From assembly GCA_943370145.1 (NCBI GenBank), contig CALRPY020000012.1, positions 23,990-87,989 on the forward strand: a DNA stretch of 64,000 bases, read 5' to 3'. The notes under the pieces are model-generated. The model was not told where the DNA came from, did not search any database, and was given only the letters and a program-made list of their open reading frames with translations. The stretch comes from Ga0077536 sp943370145. Lineage in GTDB: Bacteria > Pseudomonadota > Gammaproteobacteria > Ga0077536. Shown piece by piece: positions 17,038-26,331 of the stretch (positions within the stretch are counted from its first letter, which is position 1; every line of letters begins with the position of its first letter). Made by a program: the position numbers and the translations under genes.

Positions 17038-17721
17038 TCACGGCATGCGCGGGCGCGGCATCGTCATGCGCTGCAGGTTGCCGAGATTGCGCATCAGGTT
17101 GTCGACCGCGCGCAGGCGCATGCGGGCCGGGGGACTCGGCGGGCTGTGTGCGTCGGGGATGCGGGTGCCGGTGCCGGTTTCGGTCAGCAGCACGCTGCCG
17201 TAGCCGTTGGCGACCTCGACGACGGACGCGTGCGCCTCGCCCTCGGGTTCGAGCAGGACAATCGTTGCCGCTTCGCCCTCCACCTCGCCCCCCACCGTCG
17301 TGCCACGGATGCCTATCGTCGCCACCACGCCGGCGCGCACCCGCATCGCGCCCGGGCCGCGCTTCGCGATGAGCCCGGTGACGAAACGGAAGGCGCCGCG
17401 CAGCACTTCGGCGCTGAAGGTCGCGGCGTCGCCGGTGTCGACGCGGTCGATTTTCAGCGAGGACACGGCGCCGAGGACGAAGCGCGTGCGGTCGACGAAC
17501 TCGATCGAGATCAGTGAGCGCGTGCCGGTCATCACCGTGTCGCCGTTGAACACGGGAGAACCCTTCGCCAGCGGCTCGACGCGACCATCCGGCAGCTGTC
17601 GGCTTGCACTGCCCTGCAGGAAGCCGACGCTGCCGGCCGCGTCGGCGCCGTAGGCCGGTCCCGCGCCGAGCGCGCCAGCACACAGGAGTACCCAGCCCAG
17701 CAGCAGGATGGTCAGGGGCAT
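17038..17721 (-). CDS. FecR-domain secreted protein
   Basis: 227 aa with a signal peptide (LTILLLGWVLLCAGALGAGPAYG) and a FecR-type fold: GSASRQLPDGRVEPLAKGSPVFNGDTVMTG, RTRFVLGAVSSLKIDRV, and a GVVATIGIRGTTVGG segment. Such stand-alone FecR proteins lack the transmembrane anti-sigma architecture and are usually periplasmic or surface-associated. GGAGG eight bases before the ATG fixes the start. Followed by the beta-barrel gene; divergent from hemF. A minus-strand TACAAT at 17766-17771 could be its -10. Confidence 0.82.
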   Translation of the reverse strand: MPLTILLLGWVLLCAGALGAGPAYGADAAGSVGFLQGSASRQLPDGRVEPLAKGSPVFNGDTVMTGTRSLISIEFVDRTRFVLGAVSSLKIDRVDTGDAATFSAEVLRGAFRFVTGLIAKRGPGAMRVRAGVVATIGIRGTTVGGEVEGEAATIVLLEPEGEAHASVVEVANGYGSVLLTETGTGTRIPDAHSPPSPPARMRLRAVDNLMRNLGNLQRMTMPRPRMP

Positions 17722-17847
17722 CGCGAAATCCTCCTTGCCGATTCAACGGCGTTGAGATGAAGGACATTGTACGTATCGCCGCGGCGCCGGCGACGCACGC
17801 CGCGATGGTGATAACCTTGGCCGGGACGCCCACGCCAACCCGGAACC

Positions 17848-18777
17848 ATGCTGCAGATGTCGAACCCGCAAGCGATGCTCGAACCCGTCAAAACCTACCT
17901 GCTCGGCCTGCAGGACCGGATCTGCGCCGCCTTCGCCGCGGTGGATGGGCAGGCATTCCGCGAAGACAGCTGGACCCGCGAAGAAGGCGGCGGGGGCCGC
18001 TCGCGGGTGCTCGCCGGCGGCGCGGTGTTCGAACAGGCCGGGGTCAATTTCTCGGACGTGCAGGGCAAGCGCCTGCCGCCGGCGGCGACCGCGAAACGGC
18101 CCGAACTCGAAGGTCGCGCCTTCCACGCGATGGGCGTGTCGCTGGTCGTGCACCCGCAGAACCCCTATGTGCCCACCTCGCATGCGAACGTGCGCTTCTT
18201 CATCGCGACGAAGCCGGATGCGGAACCCGTGTGGTGGTTCGGCGGCGGTTTCGACCTGACGCCCTACTATGGCCACGACGAGGACGCGGTGCACTGGCAC
18301 CGCACCGCGCATGTCGCCTGCGCGCCCTTCGGCGACGACGTCTACCCGCGCTACAAACAGTGGTGCGACGACTACTTCTTCCTCAAGCATCGCCAGGAGC
18401 AGCGCGGCGTCGGTGGACTTTTCTTCGACGATCTCAACGAATGGGGCTTCGAGCGCAGCTTCGCCTTCATGCAGAGCGTCGGCGACCACTATCTGCCGGC
18501 CATCCTGCCCATCATCGAACGGCGCCGTTTCCAGGCTTACGGCGAACGCGAGCGTGACTTCCAGCTCTACCGGCGCGGACGCTACGTCGAGTTCAACCTG
18601 GTCTACGACCGCGGCACCCTGTTCGGCCTGCAGACGGGCGGCCGCACGGAGTCGATCCTGATGTCACTGCCACCCAACGTGCGCTGGCGCTACAACTGGC
18701 AGCCCGAGCCCGGCACGCCCGAGGCGCGCCTCTATGAGCGCTACATCAGGCCGCGTGACTGGCTGGCCGGGACTTGA
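17848..18777 (+). CDS. hemF: Oxygen-dependent coproporphyrinogen-III oxidase HemF
   Basis: Oxidative decarboxylation of coproporphyrinogen III to protoporphyrinogen IX in aerobic haem synthesis. The 309-aa sequence is collinear with HemF: EDSWTREEGGGGRSRVL, PYVPTSHANVRFF, GGGFDLTPYY, RGVGGLFFDDL and the C-terminal SLPPNVRWRYNW. Length is the usual 300-310. It is monocistronic in appearance and divergent from the FecR gene. Confidence 0.97.
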   Translation: MLQMSNPQAMLEPVKTYLLGLQDRICAAFAAVDGQAFREDSWTREEGGGGRSRVLAGGAVFEQAGVNFSDVQGKRLPPAATAKRPELEGRAFHAMGVSLVVHPQNPYVPTSHANVRFFIATKPDAEPVWWFGGGFDLTPYYGHDEDAVHWHRTAHVACAPFGDDVYPRYKQWCDDYFFLKHRQEQRGVGGLFFDDLNEWGFERSFAFMQSVGDHYLPAILPIIERRRFQAYGERERDFQLYRRGRYVEFNLVYDRGTLFGLQTGGRTESILMSLPPNVRWRYNWQPEPGTPEARLYERYIRPRDWLAGT

Positions 18778-18849
18778 GCGGCGCCGGCGGTGTCGTCGGC
18801 ACCGCAGCGCGGGGTACAAAAAGAAGCCGCCACCCGGCATGATGGAATC

Positions 18850-19512
18850 ATGAACGACCCAGCCGAAATCCGCGCGCGCCTCGCACGCATCGACACCACC
18901 CATCTCGCCGACGCGAACAAGGCCATCCGCGCGATGGATGCGGGCATGCGCCCCGTGCGCACGGGCCTGAAGCTCATCGGCCGCGCGCACACCGTGCGCT
19001 GCTGCGAGGACTTCCTGACCGTCATCGCGGGCCTTGCCGCCGCCGAAGCAGGCGATGTCCTCGTCATCGACACGCAGGGCAGTCGCCGCGCGGTGCTCGG
19101 CGAACTCTTCTCGCTGGAAGCGGCGCGCAAGGGGCTGGCCGGCATCGTCGTCGACGGCCTCGTGCGCGACACCAGCACCATTCGCGAACTCGATCTGCCG
19201 GTCTACGCGCGTGGCACCTGCCCGCAGGCCGGCACGATCAACCGCTGGTTCGCGACCCAGGTGCCGGTGCCCTGCGGCGGCGTGATCGTCACGCCGGGCG
19301 AACTGCTGTTCGGCGATGACGACGGCATCCTCGTCGCCACGCCCGCCGAAGTCCTGGCCGCGCTGCCGCAGGCCGAGGCGATCGCCGCGCGCGAAACGGC
19401 GCTGATCGCGCGGCTGCGCGCGGGCGAGGCGCTGGGCGACATGGTCAACGCCGCCGAACATCTCGCGAACGTGCAGGCCGGCCGGCCGAGCGCGCTGCGT
19501 TTCGACATCTGA
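18850..19512 (+). CDS. RraA-family protein (HMG/CHA aldolase-like)
   Basis: 220 aa with the RraA-like fold: Gly-rich core, GIVVDGLVRDTSTIRELDLPVYARG containing the R-D pair that in 4-hydroxy-4-methyl-2-oxoglutarate aldolases binds substrate and metal, and a C-terminal GELLFGDDDGILV. Members of this family are class-II pyruvate aldolases/oxaloacetate decarboxylases; genuine RNase E inhibitors are about 160 aa, so an aldolase role is favoured. ATG at 18850 matches MNDPAEI. The lipocalin-like gene follows 12 bases later. Confidence 0.82.
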   Translation: MNDPAEIRARLARIDTTHLADANKAIRAMDAGMRPVRTGLKLIGRAHTVRCCEDFLTVIAGLAAAEAGDVLVIDTQGSRRAVLGELFSLEAARKGLAGIVVDGLVRDTSTIRELDLPVYARGTCPQAGTINRWFATQVPVPCGGVIVTPGELLFGDDDGILVATPAEVLAALPQAEAIAARETALIARLRAGEALGDMVNAAEHLANVQAGRPSALRFDI

Positions 19513-19524
19513 GGAGTTTCCACG

Positions 19525-19965
19525 ATGAGCACCCCATCCTTTGCCGGCACCTGGCACCTGGTCGACGCGTTTGCGCTGACGCCCGACGGCAAGCGCCTGC
19601 CGTCGCCGCTGGGCGAGAAGGTCCTCGGGCAGATCATGTACGACAGCGCGGGCAACATGTCCGCGCAGCTGATGAGCGAGGGACGCCCCCTGTTCTCCTC
19701 GCGCAGCATGGACGACACGCCGTGCGAAGAGGTGAAGCAGGCCTTCCTCAGCTTCACCAGTTACTGGGGCGCCTACACCCTCGATCCCGTCGCCGGCACC
19801 GTGACCCATCACGTCACCGGCGCTTCCGCGCCGAGTTGGCCCGGTGGCGACCAGGTGCGCTACTACGAACTCGCGGGCTCACGCCTCACGCTGAAGACGC
19901 CGCCGATTCGCGGCCGTGACGGCGTGAAACTCGTGCAGCAGCTGATCTGGGAAAAGGTCGCCTGA
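19525..19965 (+). CDS. Lipocalin-like domain protein
   Basis: 146-aa protein with the pattern FAGTWHLVDA... GQIMYDSAGNMSAQLM... YWGAYTLDP... VTHHVTGA... LTLKTPP, which is the Lipocalin_5 family of small beta-barrels. No signal peptide, so cytosolic. Twelve bases downstream of the RraA-like gene and likely cotranscribed. Ligand unknown. Confidence 0.82.
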   Translation: MSTPSFAGTWHLVDAFALTPDGKRLPSPLGEKVLGQIMYDSAGNMSAQLMSEGRPLFSSRSMDDTPCEEVKQAFLSFTSYWGAYTLDPVAGTVTHHVTGASAPSWPGGDQVRYYELAGSRLTLKTPPIRGRDGVKLVQQLIWEKVA

Positions 19966-20123
19966 GCACGGGGCGCGCGGCCGGACCGGAATCCCCGGGT
20001 CCTCGTCCCGGCATGCGCACGGTGGCTGGTGACCGCAGGGCCGTCGCATCGCCTGATTGACGGCGCGGCGCGGGCCCGTGATGCTCGCGCCGAGTCACCC
20101 GCCTGCCACGCAAGGAGCCGCAG

Positions 20124-21176
20124 ATGGCAATCGATCCCGACCAGCTGAACGCCACCCTGTCGCGCATGATCGCCGACGTCGCCGCCGCCGCGACGGGGCC
20201 GCTCGTCGTGCTCGGTGAGCGCCTGGGTCTCTTTCGCGCGCTGGCGGCCCACGGCCCCCTGAGCTCGCAGGAACTCGCGGCGAAGACGGGCTGCCACGAG
20301 CGCTACCTGCGCGAATGGCTCAACACCCTCGTGGCCGCCGAGTACGTGCAGTACGAGCGGGCGAGCGACCGCTATTCGATGAGTCCCGAGCAGGCAGCCT
20401 GCCTCGCCGACCCCGACAGCCCGGTCGCGATCGCTGGCGGCTATTACGGGATCATGGCGCTCTACCACGACGAGCCGAAGGTCGAAGAGGCATTCAGGAG
20501 CGGCAAGGGCATCGCCTGGGGCGAGCATCACAGCTGCCTGTTCTGCGCCGCCGAGAAGTTCTTCGGTCCGGGCTACAAGGCCAATCTCGTCGAGCACTGG
20601 CTGCCGCAGCTCGACGGGGTCGTCGACAAACTGCGCCGCGGCGCGCGCGTGGCCGATGTCGGCTGCGGCCATGCCCTGTCGACGCGGTTGATGGCGCGCG
20701 CGTTCCCGAACGCCGAATTCGACGGCATCGATTACCACCCGCCGTCCATTGCCCACGCCACCGAACTCGCGGCGAGCTGGGGCCTGTCGAACATCCACTT
20801 CCGCACGGGCGGTGCGGGCGACTTCACCGGCACCTATGACCTGATCACCTTCTTCGACAGCCTGCACGACATGGGCGACCCCACCGCGATCGCGCGCCAT
20901 GTCGGGCAGCGTCTCGCGCCGGGCGGCACCTGGATGGTCGTCGAACCCGCCGCAGGCGACTCCGTCGCGGACAACATCAACCCGATCGCGCGCGCCTTCT
21001 ACGCGTTCTCGACGATGGTCTGCGTGCCGGTGTCCCTGAGCCAGCCGGGCCGCGCCGGCCTCGGCGCGCAGGCCGGTCCGGCGAAGACCGTCGAGGTGAT
21101 CAGGGGCGGCGGTTTCGGCGACGTGCGCGTGGTCGCGAGCTCACCGACGAATTTCGTGATCGCCGCGCGCGTGTAG
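20124..21176 (+). CDS. Winged-helix SAM-dependent methyltransferase
   Basis: 350 aa. Residues 1-90 form a winged-helix dimerisation domain (LSSQELAAKTGCHERYLREWLNTLVAAEYV), followed by a class-I Rossmann domain with motif I ADVGCGHALSTRLMARAFP and FDGIDYH, and a LAPGGTWMVVEP strand. This matches the Rv2258c-like group of small-molecule methyltransferases. Substrate unknown. Follows the lipocalin-like gene after 158 bases. Confidence 0.85.
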   Translation: MAIDPDQLNATLSRMIADVAAAATGPLVVLGERLGLFRALAAHGPLSSQELAAKTGCHERYLREWLNTLVAAEYVQYERASDRYSMSPEQAACLADPDSPVAIAGGYYGIMALYHDEPKVEEAFRSGKGIAWGEHHSCLFCAAEKFFGPGYKANLVEHWLPQLDGVVDKLRRGARVADVGCGHALSTRLMARAFPNAEFDGIDYHPPSIAHATELAASWGLSNIHFRTGGAGDFTGTYDLITFFDSLHDMGDPTAIARHVGQRLAPGGTWMVVEPAAGDSVADNINPIARAFYAFSTMVCVPVSLSQPGRAGLGAQAGPAKTVEVIRGGGFGDVRVVASSPTNFVIAARV

Positions 21177-21254
21177 CGGGCGCTGGCGTGACGCGGCGCC
21201 GGGTCCCGGCCAGGCGCTGCCGCCGCGTCTTGGCCGCACGGCGCACGCTGCCTC

Positions 21255-21282
21255 TATACTCTCGGGTGCCGGGGCGCCCGAG
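21255..21282 (+). promoter_or_regulatory. Candidate -10 box and 5'-leader hairpin of aroG
   Basis: TATACT at 21255-21260 with a TTGGCC 19 bases upstream is followed at once by an inverted repeat CTCGGGTGCC / GGCGCCCGAG (21261-21282). If used, it gives an approximately 195-base structured leader before the DAHP synthase ATG. Visual call only. Confidence 0.3.
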
Positions 21283-21462
21283 GAGCGCAGCGCGGCAAGG
21301 ATGCGCGCCTCCTCGTCCGCGACATCATGACGCCCGCGTTCATGCCCGGCACCCGTGCCACGTGACGGCGCCCGCCGTGCCCGACCAGGTCGGTGCGCAG
21401 TGGTTCGAAGTCATCGAAATCCTGAATCCGGGCGGCAGCCTGGTCTACCGAGGTCCTGCAAC

Positions 21463-22521
21463 ATGCACAGAAGCCCCACCGACGACCTGCGCGTCATAGG
21501 GACCACCGAGGTCATCGCGCCGTCGTCCCTCAGCTTCGCGCTGCCGATCACCGACGCCGCCGCCGACACCGTCAATACCGGGCGCGCCACCGTGCGTCGC
21601 ATCCTCGCCGGAGAGGATCCGCGGCTGCTGGTCGTGGTCGGTCCCTGCTCGGTGCACGACCCCGAGGCGGCACTCGACTATGCACGACGCCTGCGCGACT
21701 TCGCGCCCGGGATCGCCGACGACCTCTACATCGTGATGCGGACCTATTTCGAGAAGCCGCGCACGACCGTCGGCTGGAAGGGGCTCGTCAATGATCCCGG
21801 CATCGACGGCAGTTTCCGCATCAACGACGGCCTGCACATCGCGCGCCGCCTGCTGCTCCAGCTCAACGAGATGGGGATGCCGGTCGGCACCGAATTCCTC
21901 GACCCGATAAGCCCCCAGTACATCGCGGACCTCGTCAGCTGGGGCGCGATTGGCGCGCGCACGACCGAGAGCCAGGTGCATCGCGAACTCGCGAGCGGAC
22001 TGTCGTGCCCGATCGGTTTCAAGAACGGCACCGACGGCAGCGTGCAGGTCGCGGTCGACGCAGTGCTCGCCGCGAGCCATCCCCACCATTTCCTCGGCGT
22101 GACCAAGGCCGGCGGCGTCGCCGTGATCGCGACCGCCGGCAATCCGGACTGCCACATCATCCTGCGCGGCGGTCGCCAGCCGAACTACGACGCGGCAGCG
22201 ATCGAGGACGCCGCGTCGCGCATGGTGAAAGCGGGACTTCCACCGCGCCTCATCATCGACCTCAGTCACGGCAACAGCAGCAAGCAGTTCGCAAGGCAGC
22301 TCGACGTCGGCCAGGCTGTCGCCGACCAGCTCGCCGCCGGCGACAAACGCATCACCGGCGTGATGATCGAGAGCTTCATCCAGGAAGGCCGCCAGGATGC
22401 GAAGCCGGGCTGCACGCTGGCCTACGGCCAGAGCATCACGGATGCGTGCATCGGCTGGGACGCTACGAAGACACTGCTGAAGGCGCTCGCCGCCGGCGCG
22501 CGCGAACGACGCGTGCGTTGA
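21463..22521 (+). CDS. aroG: 3-deoxy-7-phosphoheptulonate synthase (DAHP synthase, AroG class I-alpha)
   Basis: First step of the shikimate pathway, PEP + erythrose-4-phosphate to DAHP. The 352-aa protein is collinear with E. coli AroG/AroF/AroH: VVGPCSVHDPEAALDYARRL, MRTYFEKPRTTVGWKGL, GARTTESQVHRELASGLSCPIGFKNGTDG, IDLSHGNSSK and GVMIESFIQEG with the metal-binding residues. ATG at 21463 follows GAGG. Which aromatic amino acid inhibits this isozyme cannot be read from the sequence with certainty. Confidence 0.95.
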   Translation: MHRSPTDDLRVIGTTEVIAPSSLSFALPITDAAADTVNTGRATVRRILAGEDPRLLVVVGPCSVHDPEAALDYARRLRDFAPGIADDLYIVMRTYFEKPRTTVGWKGLVNDPGIDGSFRINDGLHIARRLLLQLNEMGMPVGTEFLDPISPQYIADLVSWGAIGARTTESQVHRELASGLSCPIGFKNGTDGSVQVAVDAVLAASHPHHFLGVTKAGGVAVIATAGNPDCHIILRGGRQPNYDAAAIEDAASRMVKAGLPPRLIIDLSHGNSSKQFARQLDVGQAVADQLAAGDKRITGVMIESFIQEGRQDAKPGCTLAYGQSITDACIGWDATKTLLKALAAGARERRVR

Positions 22522-22682
22522 AGTGAGGTCGCCCCGGGCCGCTGCCGCGATTGTTGCAACGCAAAGACGAAAGCCCGCCACACCGGGCCTGGCCTCCCCC
22601 ATCGGAGGTCGGGACAGACGCTGAATTTCCTGCTAGAAGTGACTGCTCGCCCTGGGCGGTCGAAGCGCGCAGCGGAGGACAC

Positions 22683-23456
22683 ATGCAACTCGGCGTCGAG
22701 CAGGTCGCGCAGTACGCGCGTGACGGACTCTTCCACTTCACCGGCCTGTTCGATGCGGCGGAGATCGCCGCCCTGAAAGCGGAGCAGGCGCGCATCCTCG
22801 CGCTCGATCTCGACGCCCACCTGCGCGCCGCGAGCGGCGAGTTCCTCGGCACGACAGCGATGGATCGGGTCAGCCCGCTGTACGCGCGCCTGCTGCGCGA
22901 CGAGCGCCTGCTCGGCATCGCCGAACAGCTGCTCGGCCCCGAGCTCTACTGCCACCAGTACAAGATCATCCTCAAGCAGCCCTTCGGCAAACTGTCGCTG
23001 CCCTGGCACCAGGACTACGGGCCGTGGCTGCACCACGACGGCATGCCGGCGCCGAAGGCGATCAGCATCGGCATCTATCTCGACGAGGTGACCGAGTTCA
23101 ACGGGCCGATCGTCTACATCCCCGGTTCCCACGCCGACGGCCTGATCGAATACGAAGTCATCCCTGTGCCCGGTACGACCCCCATTCCGAGCCTGCCGGA
23201 TGCGACGGTCGCGAAACTCGCGGCACGCGGTGGACTCGTCGCGCCGAAAGGACCGCAAGGGTCGGTGACGATCTTCGACAGCTGCATGGCCCACGCCTCG
23301 GGCCAGAACCTGTCGCCGTATCCGCGCAACCTCATCTACCTGAGTTACAACCCGGTCAGCAACGCGATTCGCAAGCCGACGCGCCCGACCCATTTCGCGT
23401 CGCAGGACTTCACGCCCTTGACGCGCGCACCGCGCGCCGCGCTGCTGGCGCCATGA
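22683..23456 (+). CDS. Phytanoyl-CoA dioxygenase (PhyH) family Fe(II)/2-oxoglutarate oxygenase
   Basis: 257 aa with the double-stranded beta-helix iron site H109-x-D111 in PWHQDYG and a distal His204 in MAHASGQN; an Arg near the C-terminal part can bind 2-oxoglutarate. PhyH-type enzymes hydroxylate carboxylic acid or CoA substrates and many natural products. ATG at 22683 gives MQLGVEQVAQY, a typical start. The stop overlaps the ATG of the Rieske oxygenase gene (ATGA), so the two are translationally coupled. Confidence 0.88.
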   Translation: MQLGVEQVAQYARDGLFHFTGLFDAAEIAALKAEQARILALDLDAHLRAASGEFLGTTAMDRVSPLYARLLRDERLLGIAEQLLGPELYCHQYKIILKQPFGKLSLPWHQDYGPWLHHDGMPAPKAISIGIYLDEVTEFNGPIVYIPGSHADGLIEYEVIPVPGTTPIPSLPDATVAKLAARGGLVAPKGPQGSVTIFDSCMAHASGQNLSPYPRNLIYLSYNPVSNAIRKPTRPTHFASQDFTPLTRAPRAALLAP

Positions 23457-24679
23457 CCGGGTCCGCGCTGGACGCAGCGACGGTCGCCGAGTGGCTCGCG
23501 CGCATCGCGCATGAACGTGCGCGCAGCGCGCCGCCCGACGACTTTCCCGCCTTGCCCGACATTCCACCGGGACGCTACACGGACGCCGAGTGGTTCGCGG
23601 TCGAGCGCCGCGTGATGTGGCAGCGGACCTGGCTCTACGCCGGCCATGTCGATCAGCTGCCCGACAAGGGCAGCTATTTCCTGTGGCGGCACGGCAGCGC
23701 CCCCATCGTCGTCATTCGCGGTGACGACGGCATCGTCCGCGCGTTCTACAACACCTGCCGCCATCGCGGCGCGCCGGTGCTGCGCGAGGACGCGGGACAG
23801 GCGGGCGGCGCGCTGGTGTGCGGCTACCACGGCTGGACCTACGACCGTCAGGGTCAGCTGCGCGGCGTGACCGAGCGTCGCGACTGGGCGGGCCTCGACA
23901 CCGGCTGCCGCAACCTCGTTGCCGTGCGCTGCGAGCGGTTCGCGAACTGGCTCTTCGTCAACGAGGACCAGAACGCGGAACCCCTCGCCGACTTCCTCGA
24001 GCCGGTCGCGCGTTACATGCGCCACCTGCCGCTGGACAGCCTTCGCCTCGTGAACCGGCGTGAAGTCGAAGTCCGCTGCAACGTGAAGGTGCTCGTCGAC
24101 AACTTCCTCGAGGCCTATCACTTCAATCTGCTGCACCCGAAGACTTCCGATCGCATCTTCGACAACCAGGGCACCAGCGTGCACCTGTGGCGCAACGGGC
24201 ACTCGATGATGCTGTCGCCGAATCGCCGCGACGACTGGGTGGATCCCGGTACCGTCGGCATGCCGGAGATGGCGCACGTCACCGCGATCGAACGCCACCA
24301 CAACCCGAGCTACAGCCTGTTCCCCAACCTCATCCTGCCGATCGCCCCGAGCGGCATGCCCTGCGTCGCGCTCTGGCCGCGGACCGCGCGCACCTCGGTG
24401 CTCGAGGTGCTGTGGTTCGCGCCGGACTGGGGCGGCGGGCCGCGCGATCCGCTGTGGGAGACGCGCATCGCGAATTTCGATCGCATCGTCGACGAGGACA
24501 TCCAGTTCGCCGAGCCGATGCAGCACACGATCGAGTCGCCGGGCTTCACCGGTGTCCCGCTCAGCTACCAGGAGCGGCGCATCTACCACTGGCACGAGGA
24601 AGTGGACCGGCGCATCGGCGTGCACCGCGTGCCGCCCCAGATGCGCATCACGCAGTGCCTCGATGCCTTCGTCGAATGA
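23453..24679 (+). CDS. Rieske non-haem iron ring-hydroxylating oxygenase, alpha subunit
   Basis: 408 aa. The Rieske 2Fe-2S motif is C102-R-H104 and C123-G-Y-H126. The mononuclear iron site lies in DNFLEAYHFNLLH, with His223 and His228 (a carboxylate follows later), and Asp216 bridges the two centres. This alpha subunit has no beta-subunit, ferredoxin or reductase gene beside it, so electron transfer partners are encoded elsewhere. Overlaps the PhyH gene and precedes the acyl-CoA ligase by 22 bases. Substrate could be an aromatic acid, a quaternary amine or a terpenoid acid. Confidence 0.9.
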   Translation: MTGSALDAATVAEWLARIAHERARSAPPDDFPALPDIPPGRYTDAEWFAVERRVMWQRTWLYAGHVDQLPDKGSYFLWRHGSAPIVVIRGDDGIVRAFYNTCRHRGAPVLREDAGQAGGALVCGYHGWTYDRQGQLRGVTERRDWAGLDTGCRNLVAVRCERFANWLFVNEDQNAEPLADFLEPVARYMRHLPLDSLRLVNRREVEVRCNVKVLVDNFLEAYHFNLLHPKTSDRIFDNQGTSVHLWRNGHSMMLSPNRRDDWVDPGTVGMPEMAHVTAIERHHNPSYSLFPNLILPIAPSGMPCVALWPRTARTSVLEVLWFAPDWGGGPRDPLWETRIANFDRIVDEDIQFAEPMQHTIESPGFTGVPLSYQERRIYHWHEEVDRRIGVHRVPPQMRITQCLDAFVE

Positions 24680-24701
24680 GCGGCCCACCGGGGCGGCCGC
24701 A

Positions 24702-26255
24702 ATGAACCGGGGCCCGCAGGCCGATGCCCTCCCCGCGACGAGGCTCGCCGGCTTCACCGACATCGCGCAGTGCATCGGCGCGACCGCCGCGCGCCGGGGC
24801 GGGCACGTTGCGGTGGACGACGGCACGCGCGCGCTGGACTACGCCGAATTCGATCGCCGCGCGTGGGCGGCGGCCGCCGCGCTGCGCGCGCTCGGCATCG
24901 CCTCCGGCGATCGCGTCGCCGTGCTCGCGGAGAACCGCATCGAGTACCTCGAACTCGCGCTGGCGGCCGCACGCACGGGCAGCATCCTCGCCGCGCTGAA
25001 CTGGCGCTTCTCGGCGCCGGAAATCGCGCACTGCGTGCGGCTGACCGCGCCCGCCGTCGTGTTCGTCTCGCAACGCTTCCTGCCGCTGCTGCGCGAGGCG
25101 GCCATCGACGATATCCGCGTGGTCCTGCTCGACGACGAATACGACGCGCTGCTCGCACCCGAACTCGCCAGGGGACCCGCGCGGCTCGCCTGCGCCCTCG
25201 ACGCCGAGGACGGTTACATCATCCTGTACACGAGCGGCACGACCGGCATGTCGAAGGCGGCGCTGATCAACCATCGCGCCGAGGCCGCGCGGCTCATGCT
25301 CGGCCGCATCGACTCGATGCTCGCGCCGGGTGACAACTTCGTCGCGTGGGCGCCGCTGTTCCACATGGTGGCGCTGGAGCACGCGCTGCACGTGCTCGCG
25401 CTCGGGGGCACGGTCCACGTCGTCGACGGCGCCGACATCGACCGCATCGTCGACCTTGCGATCGCTGTGCCGCAGTGGTGGCTGGTGCTGCTGCCCGGCA
25501 TGATCGACCGTGTCGTCGACGCGATGGCCAGCCGTGGCAAGCCGCCGGCGCCGCTTAAAATCGTCGGCGCGCTGGCCGACCTCGTCAGCCCCGATCTCGT
25601 TGCCGCCACCTCGCGCCTGTTCCGGGCGCCGTACTGGAACACCTTCGGCTCGACGGAAACCGGCATGCTGCCCTTCGCCGGCACGTGCTTCGGCCCCGGC
25701 GAGCGCCCTGCAACGCTCGCCAAGGCCATGAACTCGAACCACCTGTTCAAGCTCGTCGACGACGAGGATCGGGAAGTGGCGCGCGGCCAGCCGGGCGAGG
25801 TCGCGGTGCGCGGGCCGACGATATTCAGCGGTTACTGGAATGCCGGGGCCGCCAACGCGCAGGAATTCCGCAGCGGCTGGTTTCACATGGGCGATGTGTT
25901 CGTCGAGCGCGAAGATGGCCGCTACGACTACGTCGATCGCGCGAAATACCTCATCAAGACCGGCGCCGAGAATGTCTATCCGGCCGAAATCGAGCGCGCG
26001 CTGATGGCCGATCCCCGGGTGATGGAGGCGGTGGTCGTGCGGCGCGCCGATGCGCGCTGGGGCGAGGTCCCGGTGGCCTTCGTGTGCTGCCAGCACCCGC
26101 CGCCGGGCGCGGACGAACTGTTCGCGGTCTGTGCGGCGGGCCTCGCGCGCTACAAGCAGCCGAAGGAAATCCGCTTCGTCGCCTCCCCCGACGACTTCCC
26201 GAGCAGCACCTCGGGCAAGGTCCAGCGCCAGGCGCTGGAGAAGCTCCTGCGCTGA
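24702..26255 (+). CDS. AMP-forming acyl-CoA synthetase
   Basis: 517-aa ANL-superfamily ligase: ATP-binding P-loop YTSGTTGMSKAA near residue 176, the A5 motif NTFGSTETG, the A7/A8 hinge GWFHMGDVFVEREDGRYDYVDRAKYLIKTGAENVYPAEIE, and the C-terminal catalytic lysine in SSTSGKVQRQ. It activates a carboxylate to its CoA thioester. Position after PhyH and Rieske genes suggests activation of the same compound. ATG at 24702 chosen. Confidence 0.92.
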   Translation: MNRGPQADALPATRLAGFTDIAQCIGATAARRGGHVAVDDGTRALDYAEFDRRAWAAAAALRALGIASGDRVAVLAENRIEYLELALAAARTGSILAALNWRFSAPEIAHCVRLTAPAVVFVSQRFLPLLREAAIDDIRVVLLDDEYDALLAPELARGPARLACALDAEDGYIILYTSGTTGMSKAALINHRAEAARLMLGRIDSMLAPGDNFVAWAPLFHMVALEHALHVLALGGTVHVVDGADIDRIVDLAIAVPQWWLVLLPGMIDRVVDAMASRGKPPAPLKIVGALADLVSPDLVAATSRLFRAPYWNTFGSTETGMLPFAGTCFGPGERPATLAKAMNSNHLFKLVDDEDREVARGQPGEVAVRGPTIFSGYWNAGAANAQEFRSGWFHMGDVFVEREDGRYDYVDRAKYLIKTGAENVYPAEIERALMADPRVMEAVVVRRADARWGEVPVAFVCCQHPPPGADELFAVCAAGLARYKQPKEIRFVASPDDFPSSTSGKVQRQALEKLLR

Positions 26256-26331
26256 AGCCGTGGCCGCCGCGCGCGTCGCTGGGCGTGCCGAGGCTGGCGT
26301 GACTGATACCTGCGACCTAGACTCGGAGCCA

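Noticed and set aside
21330..21368. Possible leader peptide for attenuation of aroG (12 codons)
   Set aside because: Contains only one Phe codon and no Trp/Tyr run, so it does not look like an aromatic attenuator.
21188..21499. Possible 103-aa gene before DAHP synthase
   Set aside because: Arginine/proline-rich sequence typical of non-coding GC-rich DNA, no ribosome site, and it overlaps the aroG start.
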